The translations under genes and the position numbers were made by a program. From the NCBI GenBank assembly GCA_015067615.1, contig SVMD01000002.1, forward strand, positions 1 to 64,000: a DNA stretch of 64,000 nt. Reading direction: 5' to 3'. Of this stretch, positions 1-8,550 are shown piece after piece (positions within the stretch are counted from its first letter, which is position 1; every line of letters starts with the position of its first letter). This DNA comes from Oscillospiraceae bacterium (GTDB taxonomy: Bacteria > Bacillota > Clostridia > Oscillospirales > Oscillospiraceae). The notes beneath the pieces were generated by a model, which saw only the letters and a list, made by a program, of their open reading frames with translations, was not told the DNA's origin and ran no database searches.

Positions 1-1022
1 TCACCGCCGCTCAGATGGAGCAGATTCTGACCTACTTCCGCGACAACGATATGAACGGCAACGGCGATGCCGGTGACGAGCGTCCCCTGAGCTTCGTTCA
101 CAACAACTGGCAGGGCAATCAGTGCGATCTGTACGGTATGTTCGGTCTGAACGACAACCTGGAGCATCGCGTCATCGTGGACGGAAAGGTTACCTACACC
201 GTGCAGGATGTGCGCTTCAAGGATGCCACCAACTTCATCGCAAACTGGGTTGCGGGTGGCCTGATCGATCAGGTTTCCTTCGAACAGTCCCAGGATAACT
301 TCCTGGCTAACGGCAAGGGCCTGGAGAGCTACGGCGCCTTCTACTGGTGGGAGAGCGAGACCGTGGTTTCCAATCCTGAGAACTACATCGTCTGCAACCC
401 CCTGATCGGCCCCAACGGCGATCAGACTGTCTGTGTCTCCAACAACCCCGAAGTCGGCACCGGTGAAGTGATCATCTTCAGCGACTGCGCCAATGTGGAA
501 GTTCTGCTGGCCTACTTCGACCGTTTCTATGATCCTGTGGTTTCCGCACAGATCAACTACGGCCCCATCGGCATTGTCTATGAGGAAGAGCGCGACGCCA
601 GCGGCATGCTGGTTCAGAAGGAAGTTCCCGAGGGCGTGACCACCGACGAGCTGCGTCTACAGAATGCACCTCTGGGTATCATCTACCTGTCCGATTACGC
701 ATGGAACAATGTGGTTCACATGGAGCCCCGTGCCCAGCTGCGTCTGGAGCGTCTGGCTCTGGTGGCAACTCCCTTCGTCGCAGACGGTGTGCAGCCCTGC
801 CCCAACCTGCAGTTTACGCTGGAGGAACTGAACACCCTGAGCAACTACGAAACCAATCTGAATGACTATATCCGTACCAACCTGATCAGCTGGCTGCTGA
901 AGGGCGGTGTATCCGATGCCCAGTGGGATGCTTTCCAGGCTGACCTGGAGGGCAAGTGCAGAATCAATGAGCTGCAGAAGGTTTATCAGGATGCATACGA
1001 CCGTTATGTCTCCGGCAACTAA
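1..1022 (+). CDS. Extracellular solute-binding protein (LipO/LplA-like), C-terminal part
   Basis: This is the C-terminal 340 or so residues of a protein whose start lies before the window; the reading frame is open from base 3 and stops with TAA at 1020-1022. An Asp/Asn/Gly-rich stretch near the visible start (DNDMNGNGDAGDE) is the Ca-binding-like loop seen in large LipO/LplA-type sugar-binding lipoproteins, and the aromatic-rich, helix-ending C-terminus (VYQDAYDRY) also fits that family. The role would be binding an oligosaccharide at the membrane surface for an ABC importer whose permease genes are presumably upstream. The fructan hydrolases downstream suggest a fructo-oligosaccharide ligand, which is inferred from context only. 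Confidence 0.7.
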   Translation, partial: TAAQMEQILTYFRDNDMNGNGDAGDERPLSFVHNNWQGNQCDLYGMFGLNDNLEHRVIVDGKVTYTVQDVRFKDATNFIANWVAGGLIDQVSFEQSQDNFLANGKGLESYGAFYWWESETVVSNPENYIVCNPLIGPNGDQTVCVSNNPEVGTGEVIIFSDCANVEVLLAYFDRFYDPVVSAQINYGPIGIVYEEERDASGMLVQKEVPEGVTTDELRLQNAPLGIIYLSDYAWNNVVHMEPRAQLRLERLALVATPFVADGVQPCPNLQFTLEELNTLSNYETNLNDYIRTNLISWLLKGGVSDAQWDAFQADLEGKCRINELQKVYQDAYDRYVSGN

Positions 1023-1040
1023 TCGTAGGAGGAACATTTC

Positions 1041-2873
1041 ATGAAGAATATCCGTAAAATTCTGGCTCTGATTCTGAGCCTGGCAATGGTTCTGTCCATG
1101 GCTGCCTGTGGCGGCAATGGTGAGAACACCGCACCTGCCATCAATGGCGTGGCTGACCAGACCGTGGAAGCCGGCAGCGAATTTGACGCTCTGGCCGGTG
1201 TTACCGCAACCGACGCGGAAGATGGCGACATCACTTCTTTGATCACCATCGAGGCAACTCCCGCACTTACCTTTAAGAACGGCAAGGCTACTCCCGAGAA
1301 TGCCGGCAGCTATGAGCTGGTTTACTCCGTTACCGACAAGGGCGGCGAGACCGTGGAAGCCTACGCAACCCTGACCGTCACCAAGCAGACCGGCGAAGCC
1401 ACTGTTCTGTACGCATTTGACTTTGCTGATCAGACCGTCGATGCAAAGGGCTGGACTGCCAAGATTGCTGAGGGCGTTGCGGCCACCGGCGAGCTGAAGC
1501 AGGGTGCCTATGTATTTGACATCACCAATCCCGGCAACGGCGACGGCGACATCCAGCTGGTTCTGGCAAACATGCCCGTGAAGGCCGCTGACTACAAGGT
1601 CAAGGTCTGGGCAAAGTCCACCGCCAACACCTACGCACACATCCTCGCCCGCGACGAGCAGGCTGAGGGCTGGTCTACCTTCGGCGGCGCCTTCAACGTG
1701 GTCATCGGTGAGGAAATCGCTCCCCTGGAGCTGAACTTCACCGTCCCCGGCGAGGGCAGCACCGAGCTGCTGATCAACCTGGGCAAGATCACCCCCAACC
1801 CCGAGAATCCCGCAGATACCACTCCCGAGAACTTTACCGTGACCATCGACAAGATCGAAGTCTACGAGATCACCGGTGAAGAGACCCAGACTCCTGTCTA
1901 TACCAATGATTTTGCTGCCGCTGATGAAAATGCTGTGGTTGTTTCCGCCGGTGACGGCGCAGCTGCAACTGCTTCCCTCAACGGTGAGGCTGCAGTGATC
2001 ACCATCGACTCCTATCCCACCGAGGGCGGTGTGTGGAGCATCAAGGCTGACATCGCTCTGCCCGGTGTGACCATCGTATCCGGCGAGAAGTACTTCTACT
2101 CCTTCAAGATCAATGCAGCCAATGGTCAGGGCGGCGAAGCTCTGGTGGAAAGCGCAACTCTGTTCCACGAAGCCCGTGCAAACTTCAATGGCCTGGCCGC
2201 TGCTGCCGGTGAGGATACCATCGTCACCGCCGTGTTCACCGCTGAAGCCAATGTTTCCGATCCCGTTATCCGCCTGCAGATCGGTAACCCCTCCGAGGGT
2301 GTTACCTCCAACACCATCGTCATCGACGATGTGTTCTTCGGTGTAGTTGAGGGCGACAAGGAAACCAACAAGACCATCTATGCCTTCAACGCATTCGGCC
2401 CCAACACCGCCAATGCTACCAACAGCGCATACCCCTGGCAGACCTTCAACGGCACCGATGAGGACAATGACCGCGGTGTCGGCACCATCTGGACCGAGAA
2501 CGGCCATATGTTCTACCGCATCGATCAGGGCGGTGTCACCGACTGGCACAACAAGCTGATCTGCGGCTACGGTGACAATCCTCTGGTTCTGCCTGCTGAC
2601 AGCTATTTTGTCGTGGAGATCGTTGCCAAGGCTTCCAAGGACGTTTCCTGCGGCTTCTTCCTGAACCCCCTGGGCAACTGGGATCCCAGAATCTCCGAGG
2701 GTCTGGATCTGACCACCGAGGAGCAGACCTTCACCTTCGAGACTAACGATATCCTGATCACCGATATGAACTTCGAAATGCTGTTCCAGTTCGGTTCCGA
2801 GGCTACCGCAAACCTGGGTGAAGTGACTGTTGAGATCGTCAGCGTCACCATCTACCAGAAGACCGTCAACTAA
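1041..2873 (+). CDS. Secreted lipoprotein with Ig-like domain and repeated jelly-roll (CBM-like) domains
   Basis: A 610-residue protein with a lipoprotein signal peptide (lipobox SMAAC, Cys23). Residues about 30-115 resemble a DUF5011/HYR-type Ig domain (NGVADQTVEAGSEF and ATDAEDGDITS). Three beta-rich blocks follow (about 120-285, 290-445, 450-610). Each begins with a short YAFDF/YTNDF/YAFNAF-like strand and ends in a strand such as TIDKIEVYEI or TIVIDDVFF, the pattern of CBM4/9-like jelly rolls. There is no catalytic motif. A good Shine-Dalgarno (aggagg, 1027-1032) precedes ATG 1041, and it lies 18 bases after the binding-protein gene, so it is in the same operon. A carbohydrate-binding surface protein for fructan capture is the likely role; the ligand is inferred from neighbours. 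Confidence 0.65.
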   Translation: MKNIRKILALILSLAMVLSMAACGGNGENTAPAINGVADQTVEAGSEFDALAGVTATDAEDGDITSLITIEATPALTFKNGKATPENAGSYELVYSVTDKGGETVEAYATLTVTKQTGEATVLYAFDFADQTVDAKGWTAKIAEGVAATGELKQGAYVFDITNPGNGDGDIQLVLANMPVKAADYKVKVWAKSTANTYAHILARDEQAEGWSTFGGAFNVVIGEEIAPLELNFTVPGEGSTELLINLGKITPNPENPADTTPENFTVTIDKIEVYEITGEETQTPVYTNDFAAADENAVVVSAGDGAAATASLNGEAAVITIDSYPTEGGVWSIKADIALPGVTIVSGEKYFYSFKINAANGQGGEALVESATLFHEARANFNGLAAAAGEDTIVTAVFTAEANVSDPVIRLQIGNPSEGVTSNTIVIDDVFFGVVEGDKETNKTIYAFNAFGPNTANATNSAYPWQTFNGTDEDNDRGVGTIWTENGHMFYRIDQGGVTDWHNKLICGYGDNPLVLPADSYFVVEIVAKASKDVSCGFFLNPLGNWDPRISEGLDLTTEEQTFTFETNDILITDMNFEMLFQFGSEATANLGEVTVEIVSVTIYQKTVN

Positions 2874-2886
2874 ATTGTATTAACTG

Positions 2887-2917
2887 CAGAGGGGGTGCGT
2901 TTACACATCCCCTCTGT
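2887..2917 (+). other. Intra-operon hairpin
   Basis: An inverted repeat, cagagggg / cccctctg, lies between the jelly-roll lipoprotein and the GH32-like gene. No T tract follows, so it is more likely an mRNA processing or stability hairpin than a terminator. Confidence 0.4.
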
Positions 2918-2944
2918 AAGTGCAACTGACACAAGGAGGCCGAA

Positions 2945-4666
2945 ATGAAAAAGAGCCTGATTGGGGTACTGCTGGCCCTCTGCCTGCTGCTGTGCAGCTG
3001 TTCCTCCGGCGGTCCCTACACTGTTACTTTTGACGCCAACGGCTGCGAAAATCCGGCTGCTCTGACCCTGGAAAAGAGCGGAAAGATCGCCCAGCCGGAG
3101 AATATAGAGCGGGATGGCTATGTGCTGCAGGGCTGGTATTCCGACGCAGCCATGACCACCCCCTGGGATTTTGAAAAAGACAAGGTTGAATCCGATCTGA
3201 CATTGTATGCCCTCTGGGATGCAGATACCGGGGATGCAATCAGCAGCTCCGATCATGACAAGGATTTCTCCGCCCTCAGAACCCCCGGCAGCCAGGAATC
3301 TGCATATGCGTACAGCACCTACTTCCTGCCTGCTGTGGATGGTGTCAACCAGCCCTATGTGGGCGATCCTATGCCTTACTACGAGGATGGTGTCTACTAC
3401 ATCTACTATCTGAAGGACGGCGGCGATTCCTACAACCATTCCATTTATCTGGCTACCACCACCGATTTTGTCACCTACACCGAGATTGACGCGCCTGTTC
3501 TGGAAGCCTCCCGCAGCGGCGGTCAGGATTCCTGGACCGGTACCGGTTCTGTGGTGAAGGTTGACGGTACCTACTATCTGTTCTATACCGGACACACCGG
3601 TGCTTCCAACGCAGAGTTCAAGGAAAAGATCATGGTTGCCAAGGGCAGCGACCCCTATACCTTCGAAAAGGTGGAAGGCTGGTATATCAATCCCCCCACC
3701 GAACTGGGGCAGAAGAATGATTTCCGGGACCCCCAGTGCTACTATGATCCTGATACCGGGCTGATCGAGATGACCATCACCGCTTCTCAGAGCGGCACCG
3801 CAAGAATCCTGAAGTACGCGGTTACCAAGGATCTGAGCGAAAGCCACTATGACGGTGTGATCTTCACCAATCCTGTGGGTAACTTCTGGAATCTGGAATG
3901 TACCGATACCTTCCGGATGGGTGATACCTGGTATGTGACCTACTCTGCCCAGGACGATACCCTCTGGTATGCCTCCTCTGACAGTCGGTACGGTCCCTAT
4001 GGTGACCCTGTGCGGCTGGAGGGCAAGCTCTTCTATGCCGCCAAGCATGTAGAGGACGGCGAGAATTCCTACATGGTAGGCTGGGCACGGCGTTCTGAGT
4101 CTGCTTCCTCCACTCAGGACGTTGCGGCCTGGGCCGGCAATCTGGTGGTTCAGAAAATTCAGCAGAAGGAAAACGGCGAGCTGTTCCTGGCTCCCGTGGA
4201 TGCTGTGCAGGAGCAGTTTGGAACCAGACGCGCCCTGCTGATTGAGAATTCCCATCTGGTGACCCAGGCTGGCTCCCGGTATAGCTATACCGATGTCTTT
4301 ACCTGTTATGAAAGTTTTGCAATTTCCGGCGAATTTACCTTTGAGGGCCAGGGCTCCTTCGGTCTTGCCTTTGATTTCAATGGAAACGCGGAGAAGTATA
4401 AGCTGATTTCCCTGATTCCTTCCGATGGCCTGCTGCAGCTTTCCTTCAATGAGGGCAGTACGCTGATTGCGGAAAAGGAAGTGGAGCTGAACCCGGGACA
4501 GAACTACACCTTTACCTACATTCAGGAGGGTTCCGTGGGTGTGTTCTACATCGATGGCGAAGCCGCTCTGACCGTGCGGATCTACGGTGCCAGCGGAAAG
4601 CCCATCATGCTGTTTGCAGAAAACAATACCGTTACCTTTACATCCCTGCGGCAGTACACCAAGTAA
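2945..4666 (+). CDS. Surface GH32-like beta-fructosidase lipoprotein with InlB-type repeat
   Basis: A 573-residue lipoprotein (signal peptide ending in LCSC, likely lipidated Cys19). Residues about 24-92 form a Listeria-Bacteroides/InlB B-type repeat (VTFDANG ... GYVLQGWYSD ... LTLYALWD), a surface-exposed beta-grasp module. Residues about 125-430 look like a GH32 five-bladed propeller: GDPMPYYEDG supplies the likely nucleophile Asp141, FRDPQ has the RDP Asp262, and LECTD has the acid/base Glu318. The rest resembles the GH32 C-terminal beta-sandwich. It probably cleaves fructan at the cell surface and feeds oligomers to the importer. The first motif is diverged from the canonical WMNDPNG, so a related furanosidase specificity is possible. 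A strong aaggagg at 2934-2940 supports the ATG at 2945. Confidence 0.8.
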   Translation: MKKSLIGVLLALCLLLCSCSSGGPYTVTFDANGCENPAALTLEKSGKIAQPENIERDGYVLQGWYSDAAMTTPWDFEKDKVESDLTLYALWDADTGDAISSSDHDKDFSALRTPGSQESAYAYSTYFLPAVDGVNQPYVGDPMPYYEDGVYYIYYLKDGGDSYNHSIYLATTTDFVTYTEIDAPVLEASRSGGQDSWTGTGSVVKVDGTYYLFYTGHTGASNAEFKEKIMVAKGSDPYTFEKVEGWYINPPTELGQKNDFRDPQCYYDPDTGLIEMTITASQSGTARILKYAVTKDLSESHYDGVIFTNPVGNFWNLECTDTFRMGDTWYVTYSAQDDTLWYASSDSRYGPYGDPVRLEGKLFYAAKHVEDGENSYMVGWARRSESASSTQDVAAWAGNLVVQKIQQKENGELFLAPVDAVQEQFGTRRALLIENSHLVTQAGSRYSYTDVFTCYESFAISGEFTFEGQGSFGLAFDFNGNAEKYKLISLIPSDGLLQLSFNEGSTLIAEKEVELNPGQNYTFTYIQEGSVGVFYIDGEAALTVRIYGASGKPIMLFAENNTVTFTSLRQYTK

Positions 4667-4690
4667 CCTGACATTTGGAGGTGAGATACC

Positions 4691-5332
4691 ATGCGGTGGC
4701 TTTTTGACATTGAAAACCCCGTTATGCGCTATATTCTCAAAATTTTTGATTGTATGTGCCTGAGCATCCTGTGGCTGGTCTGCTGTCTGCCCGTTCTTAC
4801 CGCAGGCGCAGCTACCACGGCCCTTTACGCAACCGTGTACCGGTATCTGCGCAAGGATGAGGGACATCTGCTGCGCACGTTTCTGGGTGCCTTCCGGGAA
4901 AACTGGAAAAAATCCACCCTCGTGTGGCTGGTGCTGCTGGCAGCAGGCATTCTTCTGGGTGTCGATATGCTGGTGTTCCGCACCATGGCCCTGCAGGGGC
5001 AGTTTTTGGGCAAGCTGTATTGGCTGATTCTGCTGCTGATTTGCGTCTGGATCACCTGGCTTGTGTATGCATTTGCCTACTGTGCCAGATTCCACGGCGG
5101 TGTGAAGGATGCGCTGAGAGGCTCCTTCCTGCTGATGCTCCTGCATCCGCTGCGTGCGTTTACTGTGTTTTTACCCACAGCAGCCGGATTATTGGTGATG
5201 TGTATGGTGCCTGGATTTGTGCCGATTGTACCGGCGGTAATCGGACTCACCTGCAGCATCACCCTCGAAAAGATTTTTAAGCTCCATGGAAGTGGAGCAT
5301 CTGTGAATGAAACAAAAGGAGAAAGCTTATGA
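4691..5332 (+). CDS. YesL/DUF624 family membrane protein
   Basis: A 213-residue protein with about five hydrophobic segments (around residues 20-45, 75-98, 105-130, 150-170 and 172-192). The N-terminal pattern, NPVMRYILKIFDCMCLSILW followed by CLPVLTAGAATTALY, is typical of the DUF624/YesL family. These proteins accompany LplABC-type sugar importers in Firmicutes and their biochemical role is unknown. It overlaps the next gene by four bases (ATGA), showing translational coupling to the GH32 hydrolase. Confidence 0.85.
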   Translation: MRWLFDIENPVMRYILKIFDCMCLSILWLVCCLPVLTAGAATTALYATVYRYLRKDEGHLLRTFLGAFRENWKKSTLVWLVLLAAGILLGVDMLVFRTMALQGQFLGKLYWLILLLICVWITWLVYAFAYCARFHGGVKDALRGSFLLMLLHPLRAFTVFLPTAAGLLVMCMVPGFVPIVPAVIGLTCSITLEKIFKLHGSGASVNETKGESL

Positions 5333-6819
5333 TCAATCAGAAGCTTCTGTTTGCCAGGGCCTATGAGAAGGAGGGCTGTGCCGAGATTCCTTCCGAGGCC
5401 CGGCCCAGATTCCATATGACCCCCTGCGTGGGCTGGACCAACGACCCCAATGGCTTTTCTTTTTACAAGAACCAGTATCATCTGTTCTATCAGTACAACC
5501 CCTATAAGACCGTGTGGGACTCCATGCATTGGGGCCATGTGGTCAGTGATGATCTGCTGAACTGGAAATACCTGCCCTGTGCCATGGCTCCCGATGAGCC
5601 CTACGATTCCGACGGCGTGTTCTCCGGCAGCGCTGTTGAACTGCCTGACGGAAAGCAGCTTCTCATGTACACCGGTGTTCTGAAAGAGGGCGGCGACCAC
5701 GGCAAGGATATTCAAACCCAGTGCATTGCCGTAGGCGACGGCCTGGATTATCACAAGTACGAGAATAATCCGGTGCTGGATGCTTCTGATCTGCCCGAGG
5801 GCATGAGCCGCAATGACTTCCGGGACCCCAAGATCTGGCGGGAAGCCGACGGCACCTACCGCTGTGTGATCGGTACCCGGATTCCGGAAAAGGAAGGCGC
5901 AATCATTCTCTTCAGCAGCCCCGATGGCTTCCAGTGGAAGTACGAAAGCATTCTGATCCGCAATGACGGCCGCTTTGGTCTCATGTGGGAGTGCCCGGAT
6001 TTCTTTGAACTGGACGGAAAACACGTTCTGCTCTGCAGTCCTCAGGATATGCTGCCAGATGGATTTGAGTACCACAATGGCAACGGTACCCTTTGCCTCA
6101 TCGGCCAGATGGATGGAGAAAGGAAGCATTTCTCCTATGAACATCATCAGTCGGTGGACTATGGTATCGATTTCTACGCTCCCCAGACCACGCTGGCCCC
6201 TGACGGACGGCGGATCATGATCGCATGGATGCAGAACTGGGATACCTGCGATCAGCAGGGAGCACAGGAACGCAAATGGTTCGGCCAGATGACCCTGCCC
6301 CGGGAACTGACCATCCACAACGGACGTCTGTACCAGAAGCCCATCCGGGAACTGGATCAGTACAGAAGCAATAAGGTTGAATACAAGAACGTGACGGTGG
6401 AGGGCAATGTGACTCTGCCCGGCATTGAAGGCCGGATCGTGGATATGGAGATCACCATCCGCCCCAAGGACAAGGATGCCATGTACCGCAAGTTCGGTGT
6501 GTGGTTTGCCCAGAATGAGAAATTCAAGACCACCCTCAGCTACAAGCCCTATGAATCCACCCTGAAGATCGACCGGAAGTGCTCCGGCTCCCGCCGGGCC
6601 TATATCCACCAGCGCCGCAGTCTGGTGCCTGCAAAGAACGGCGAGGTGAAGCTGCGGCTGATTCTGGACAAGTTCAGCGTGGAAGTGTTTGTCAACGACG
6701 GCGAGCAGGTGATGACTGCCACCTTTATGACAGACATTGCTGCAAAGGGGATTTCCTTCTTCGCCGACGGTCAGGTGGAGATGGATATCACCAAGTATGA
6801 TCTGTTCGCGGAGGAATAA
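5329..6819 (+). CDS. scrB: Cytoplasmic GH32 sucrose(-6-phosphate) hydrolase / fructosidase
   Basis: A 496-residue protein of normal length for GH32, without a signal peptide. The three catalytic carboxylates are visible: Asp39 in WTNDPNG (nucleophile), Asp166 in NDFRDPK (transition-state stabiliser) and Glu221 in WECPDF (acid/base). The FSGSAV motif near residue 98 is also conserved. It hydrolyses sucrose, sucrose-6-phosphate or imported fructo-oligosaccharides to release fructose. With no PTS gene nearby and a binding protein upstream, unphosphorylated substrates are more likely here. The start overlaps the YesL stop and follows aaaggag at about 5315-5321. The fructokinase begins four bases after its stop. 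Confidence 0.93.
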   Translation: MINQKLLFARAYEKEGCAEIPSEARPRFHMTPCVGWTNDPNGFSFYKNQYHLFYQYNPYKTVWDSMHWGHVVSDDLLNWKYLPCAMAPDEPYDSDGVFSGSAVELPDGKQLLMYTGVLKEGGDHGKDIQTQCIAVGDGLDYHKYENNPVLDASDLPEGMSRNDFRDPKIWREADGTYRCVIGTRIPEKEGAIILFSSPDGFQWKYESILIRNDGRFGLMWECPDFFELDGKHVLLCSPQDMLPDGFEYHNGNGTLCLIGQMDGERKHFSYEHHQSVDYGIDFYAPQTTLAPDGRRIMIAWMQNWDTCDQQGAQERKWFGQMTLPRELTIHNGRLYQKPIRELDQYRSNKVEYKNVTVEGNVTLPGIEGRIVDMEITIRPKDKDAMYRKFGVWFAQNEKFKTTLSYKPYESTLKIDRKCSGSRRAYIHQRRSLVPAKNGEVKLRLILDKFSVEVFVNDGEQVMTATFMTDIAAKGISFFADGQVEMDITKYDLFAEE

Positions 6820-6823
6820 CGCA

Positions 6824-7780
6824 ATGAAACAATATCATGTGACGGCCCTGGGTGAGCTGCTGATTGATTTTACAGAAAACGGTCTGAGCAATCAGGGTAA
6901 CTATCTGATGGAAGCCAATCCCGGCGGTGCACCTTGTAATGTGCTGGCCATGCTCCAAAAGCTGGGCAAGAAAACCGCCTTCATCGGCAAGGTGGGCAAT
7001 GATTTTCTGGGCAGGCATCTGAAAAAGGTAGTGGAAGAAGTGGGCATCGACACCCGGAATCTAAAGCTGGATGACGAGGTACATACCACCCTTGCATTCG
7101 TTCACACCTATGCCGATGGCGACCGGGATTTCTCCTTCTACCGCAATCCCGGTGCGGATATGAATCTGCGCGCTGATGAAATCGATGCCGAGCTGATTGC
7201 CCAGTCTGAAGTGTTCCACTTTGGCTCCCTGTCCTTGACCCATCCCGGTGTCCGGGAGGCGACGAAGAAGGCACTGCAGATTGCCAAGGGCAATGGGTGC
7301 CTCATCACCTATGACCCCAACCTCCGCCCGCCCCTGTGGAGAAGTCTGGATGAGGCCAAAGAGCAGATCGGCTTCGGTATGGAGTGGTGCGATGTGATGA
7401 AGATCTCTGACAACGAGATCCAGTGGTTTACAGGCCTGGAAGACTTCGACGAGGGAATCCGGGTGCTGCAGGAAACCTATCACATCCCGCTGATCCTGCT
7501 ATCCATGGGCAAAGAGGGCAGCCGGGCCTACTATCAGGGAATGAAGGTGGAGGCCAAGCCCTTCCTCCAGAAAAATACCATCGAAACCACCGGCGCGGGA
7601 GATACGTTCTGTGCCTGCGTCATCAATTATGTGCTGGAGCATGGTCTGCAAAACTTGACAGAGGAAAATCTGCGGGAAATGCTGACCTTTGCTAATGCTG
7701 CCGCTTCTTTGATCACCACCCGGAAGGGCGCCCTGCGGGTGATGCCGACAAAGGAAGAAGTGGAGCATATTCTGTCCTGA
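6824..7780 (+). CDS. scrK: Fructokinase, PfkB/ribokinase family
   Basis: A 318-residue PfkB-family sugar kinase. The N-terminal glycine-rich patch (NPGGAPCNVLAMLQKLG), DPNLRPPLW in the middle and the ATP/anion-hole motif TTGAGDTF with catalytic Asp260 are all present. It phosphorylates fructose released by the GH32 enzymes to fructose-6-phosphate. I chose ATG 6824 because it follows a gaggaa ribosome site at 6811-6816 inside the end of the GH32 gene and begins with the family-typical YHVTALGELLIDF. An upstream in-frame start would add 29 residues read out of frame from the GH32 gene. It is the last gene of the operon and a terminator follows. Confidence 0.93.
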   Translation: MKQYHVTALGELLIDFTENGLSNQGNYLMEANPGGAPCNVLAMLQKLGKKTAFIGKVGNDFLGRHLKKVVEEVGIDTRNLKLDDEVHTTLAFVHTYADGDRDFSFYRNPGADMNLRADEIDAELIAQSEVFHFGSLSLTHPGVREATKKALQIAKGNGCLITYDPNLRPPLWRSLDEAKEQIGFGMEWCDVMKISDNEIQWFTGLEDFDEGIRVLQETYHIPLILLSMGKEGSRAYYQGMKVEAKPFLQKNTIETTGAGDTFCACVINYVLEHGLQNLTEENLREMLTFANAAASLITTRKGALRVMPTKEEVEHILS

Positions 7781-7804
7781 CAGACCAATCGTTCAATTTT
7801 TTTG

Positions 7805-7842
7805 CCTCCCGGCAACCTCATAAGGGGTGCCGGGAGGTTTTC
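7805..7842 (+). terminator. Terminator of the fructan operon
   Basis: A ten-base stem (cctcccggca / tgccgggagg) followed by TTTTCT lies 24 bases after the fructokinase stop. Confidence 0.85.
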
Positions 7843-7898
7843 TATTGCAATGATGCGTGATGCATGGATATTTTTCGCTTCTATGCATGCGGCAAGGA

Positions 7899-7945
7899 AA
7901 TCCCCACAGCCTCTCATCCTTAACGGAGGAGTGACTGTGGGGATT
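7899..7945. repeat. Inverted repeat near the left side of the recombinase region
   Basis: Perfect 11-base arms, aatccccacag and ctgtggggatt, are separated by 25 bases. A short TTCTTTA follows on the plus strand. It could be a weak terminator or a recombinase-element structure. It lies where the operon ends and the mobile-element remnant begins. Confidence 0.5.
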
Positions 7946-7993
7946 CTTTAGGGAAGAGACCAAAGGGTTAAGGCAACAGGGCTATTTTGCATC

Positions 7994-8182
7994 ACAAATT
8001 ACATATTTTCGTCAAGTTCTTTCTGCAACTGAATACCGATCTTTATACCTTGCACAAATCCTGCCTTCTCATGATCCCGACAGAGCTTACACACTGGAAA
8101 GAGGATCTTACTCGACCACAGGATGAAGAACAGCAGCAGACCATGTAATACGAAAGGACGGTGGCTAAATTCTATGTATAGG
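7994..8182 (-). pseudogene. Possible remnant of a small membrane/cysteine-motif protein
   Basis: On the minus strand an open frame of about 60 codons reads a hydrophobic run (GLLLFFILWSS), then PVCKLCRDHEKAGFVQGIKIG and a C-terminal LQKELDENM. The end resembles the C-termini of small phage/ICE proteins of Clostridia. It begins just after an in-frame stop and has no convincing start codon, so it looks like a broken leftover of the mobile element. No other gene is seen between 7843 and 8235. Confidence 0.3.
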
Positions 8183-8235
8183 AGGCGTTATTTTCGAGGA
8201 AAATATAGGAAACGGGAAAGTGAGGATCACAGCAT

Positions 8236-8520
8236 TTGGAAGTAAGAGTGCATGAGGACATGAAGCTGGTGGAGGTCTGGCTGACCCGGCAGGAGCAGGC
8301 GGACAATGCCATCCGGAAACAATTGCAGCAGATGTATCAGGACTATAAGAGCCGGAAATACATGGTGGTGCAGTTCCATTCCGGGGGTAGTGACCTGTAT
8401 GCCATCACCCGTGATCTGCTGATTTTCAACCGCAAGCGGATCGAGGAACTGGCGGTTGCGCTGGAAAAAGGTCCAGATATTACCAGTAGCTATTGCCCGA
8501 CACTTCCGATACAATGTTGA
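8236..8520 (+). CDS. Small conserved protein of Tn1549-like mobile elements
   Basis: A 94-residue protein starting at TTG 8236. Its pattern, an N-terminal VRVHEDMKLVEVWLT, then a charged helix, KKY/SRKYMVV and a Leu/Arg-rich end, matches from memory small hypothetical proteins that accompany relaxase and recombinase genes in Tn1549-type integrative elements. The family function is unknown to me. It ends 30 bases before the recombinase start on the same strand, so the two are probably co-transcribed. Its presence argues that the recombinase was brought in by an ICE-type element rather than a phage. Confidence 0.6.
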   Translation: MEVRVHEDMKLVEVWLTRQEQADNAIRKQLQQMYQDYKSRKYMVVQFHSGGSDLYAITRDLLIFNRKRIEELAVALEKGPDITSSYCPTLPIQC

Positions 8521-8550
8521 CTGCAAAGAGAAAGATAAGGAGCGAGAACA

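Noticed and set aside
657..2549. 630-codon open frame antisense to the first two lipoprotein genes
   Set aside because: Same antisense artefact; no start signal and no recognisable domain.
2887..2917. Transcription terminator inside the fructan operon
   Set aside because: The hairpin has no following T tract and the next gene continues in the same direction with a strong ribosome site.
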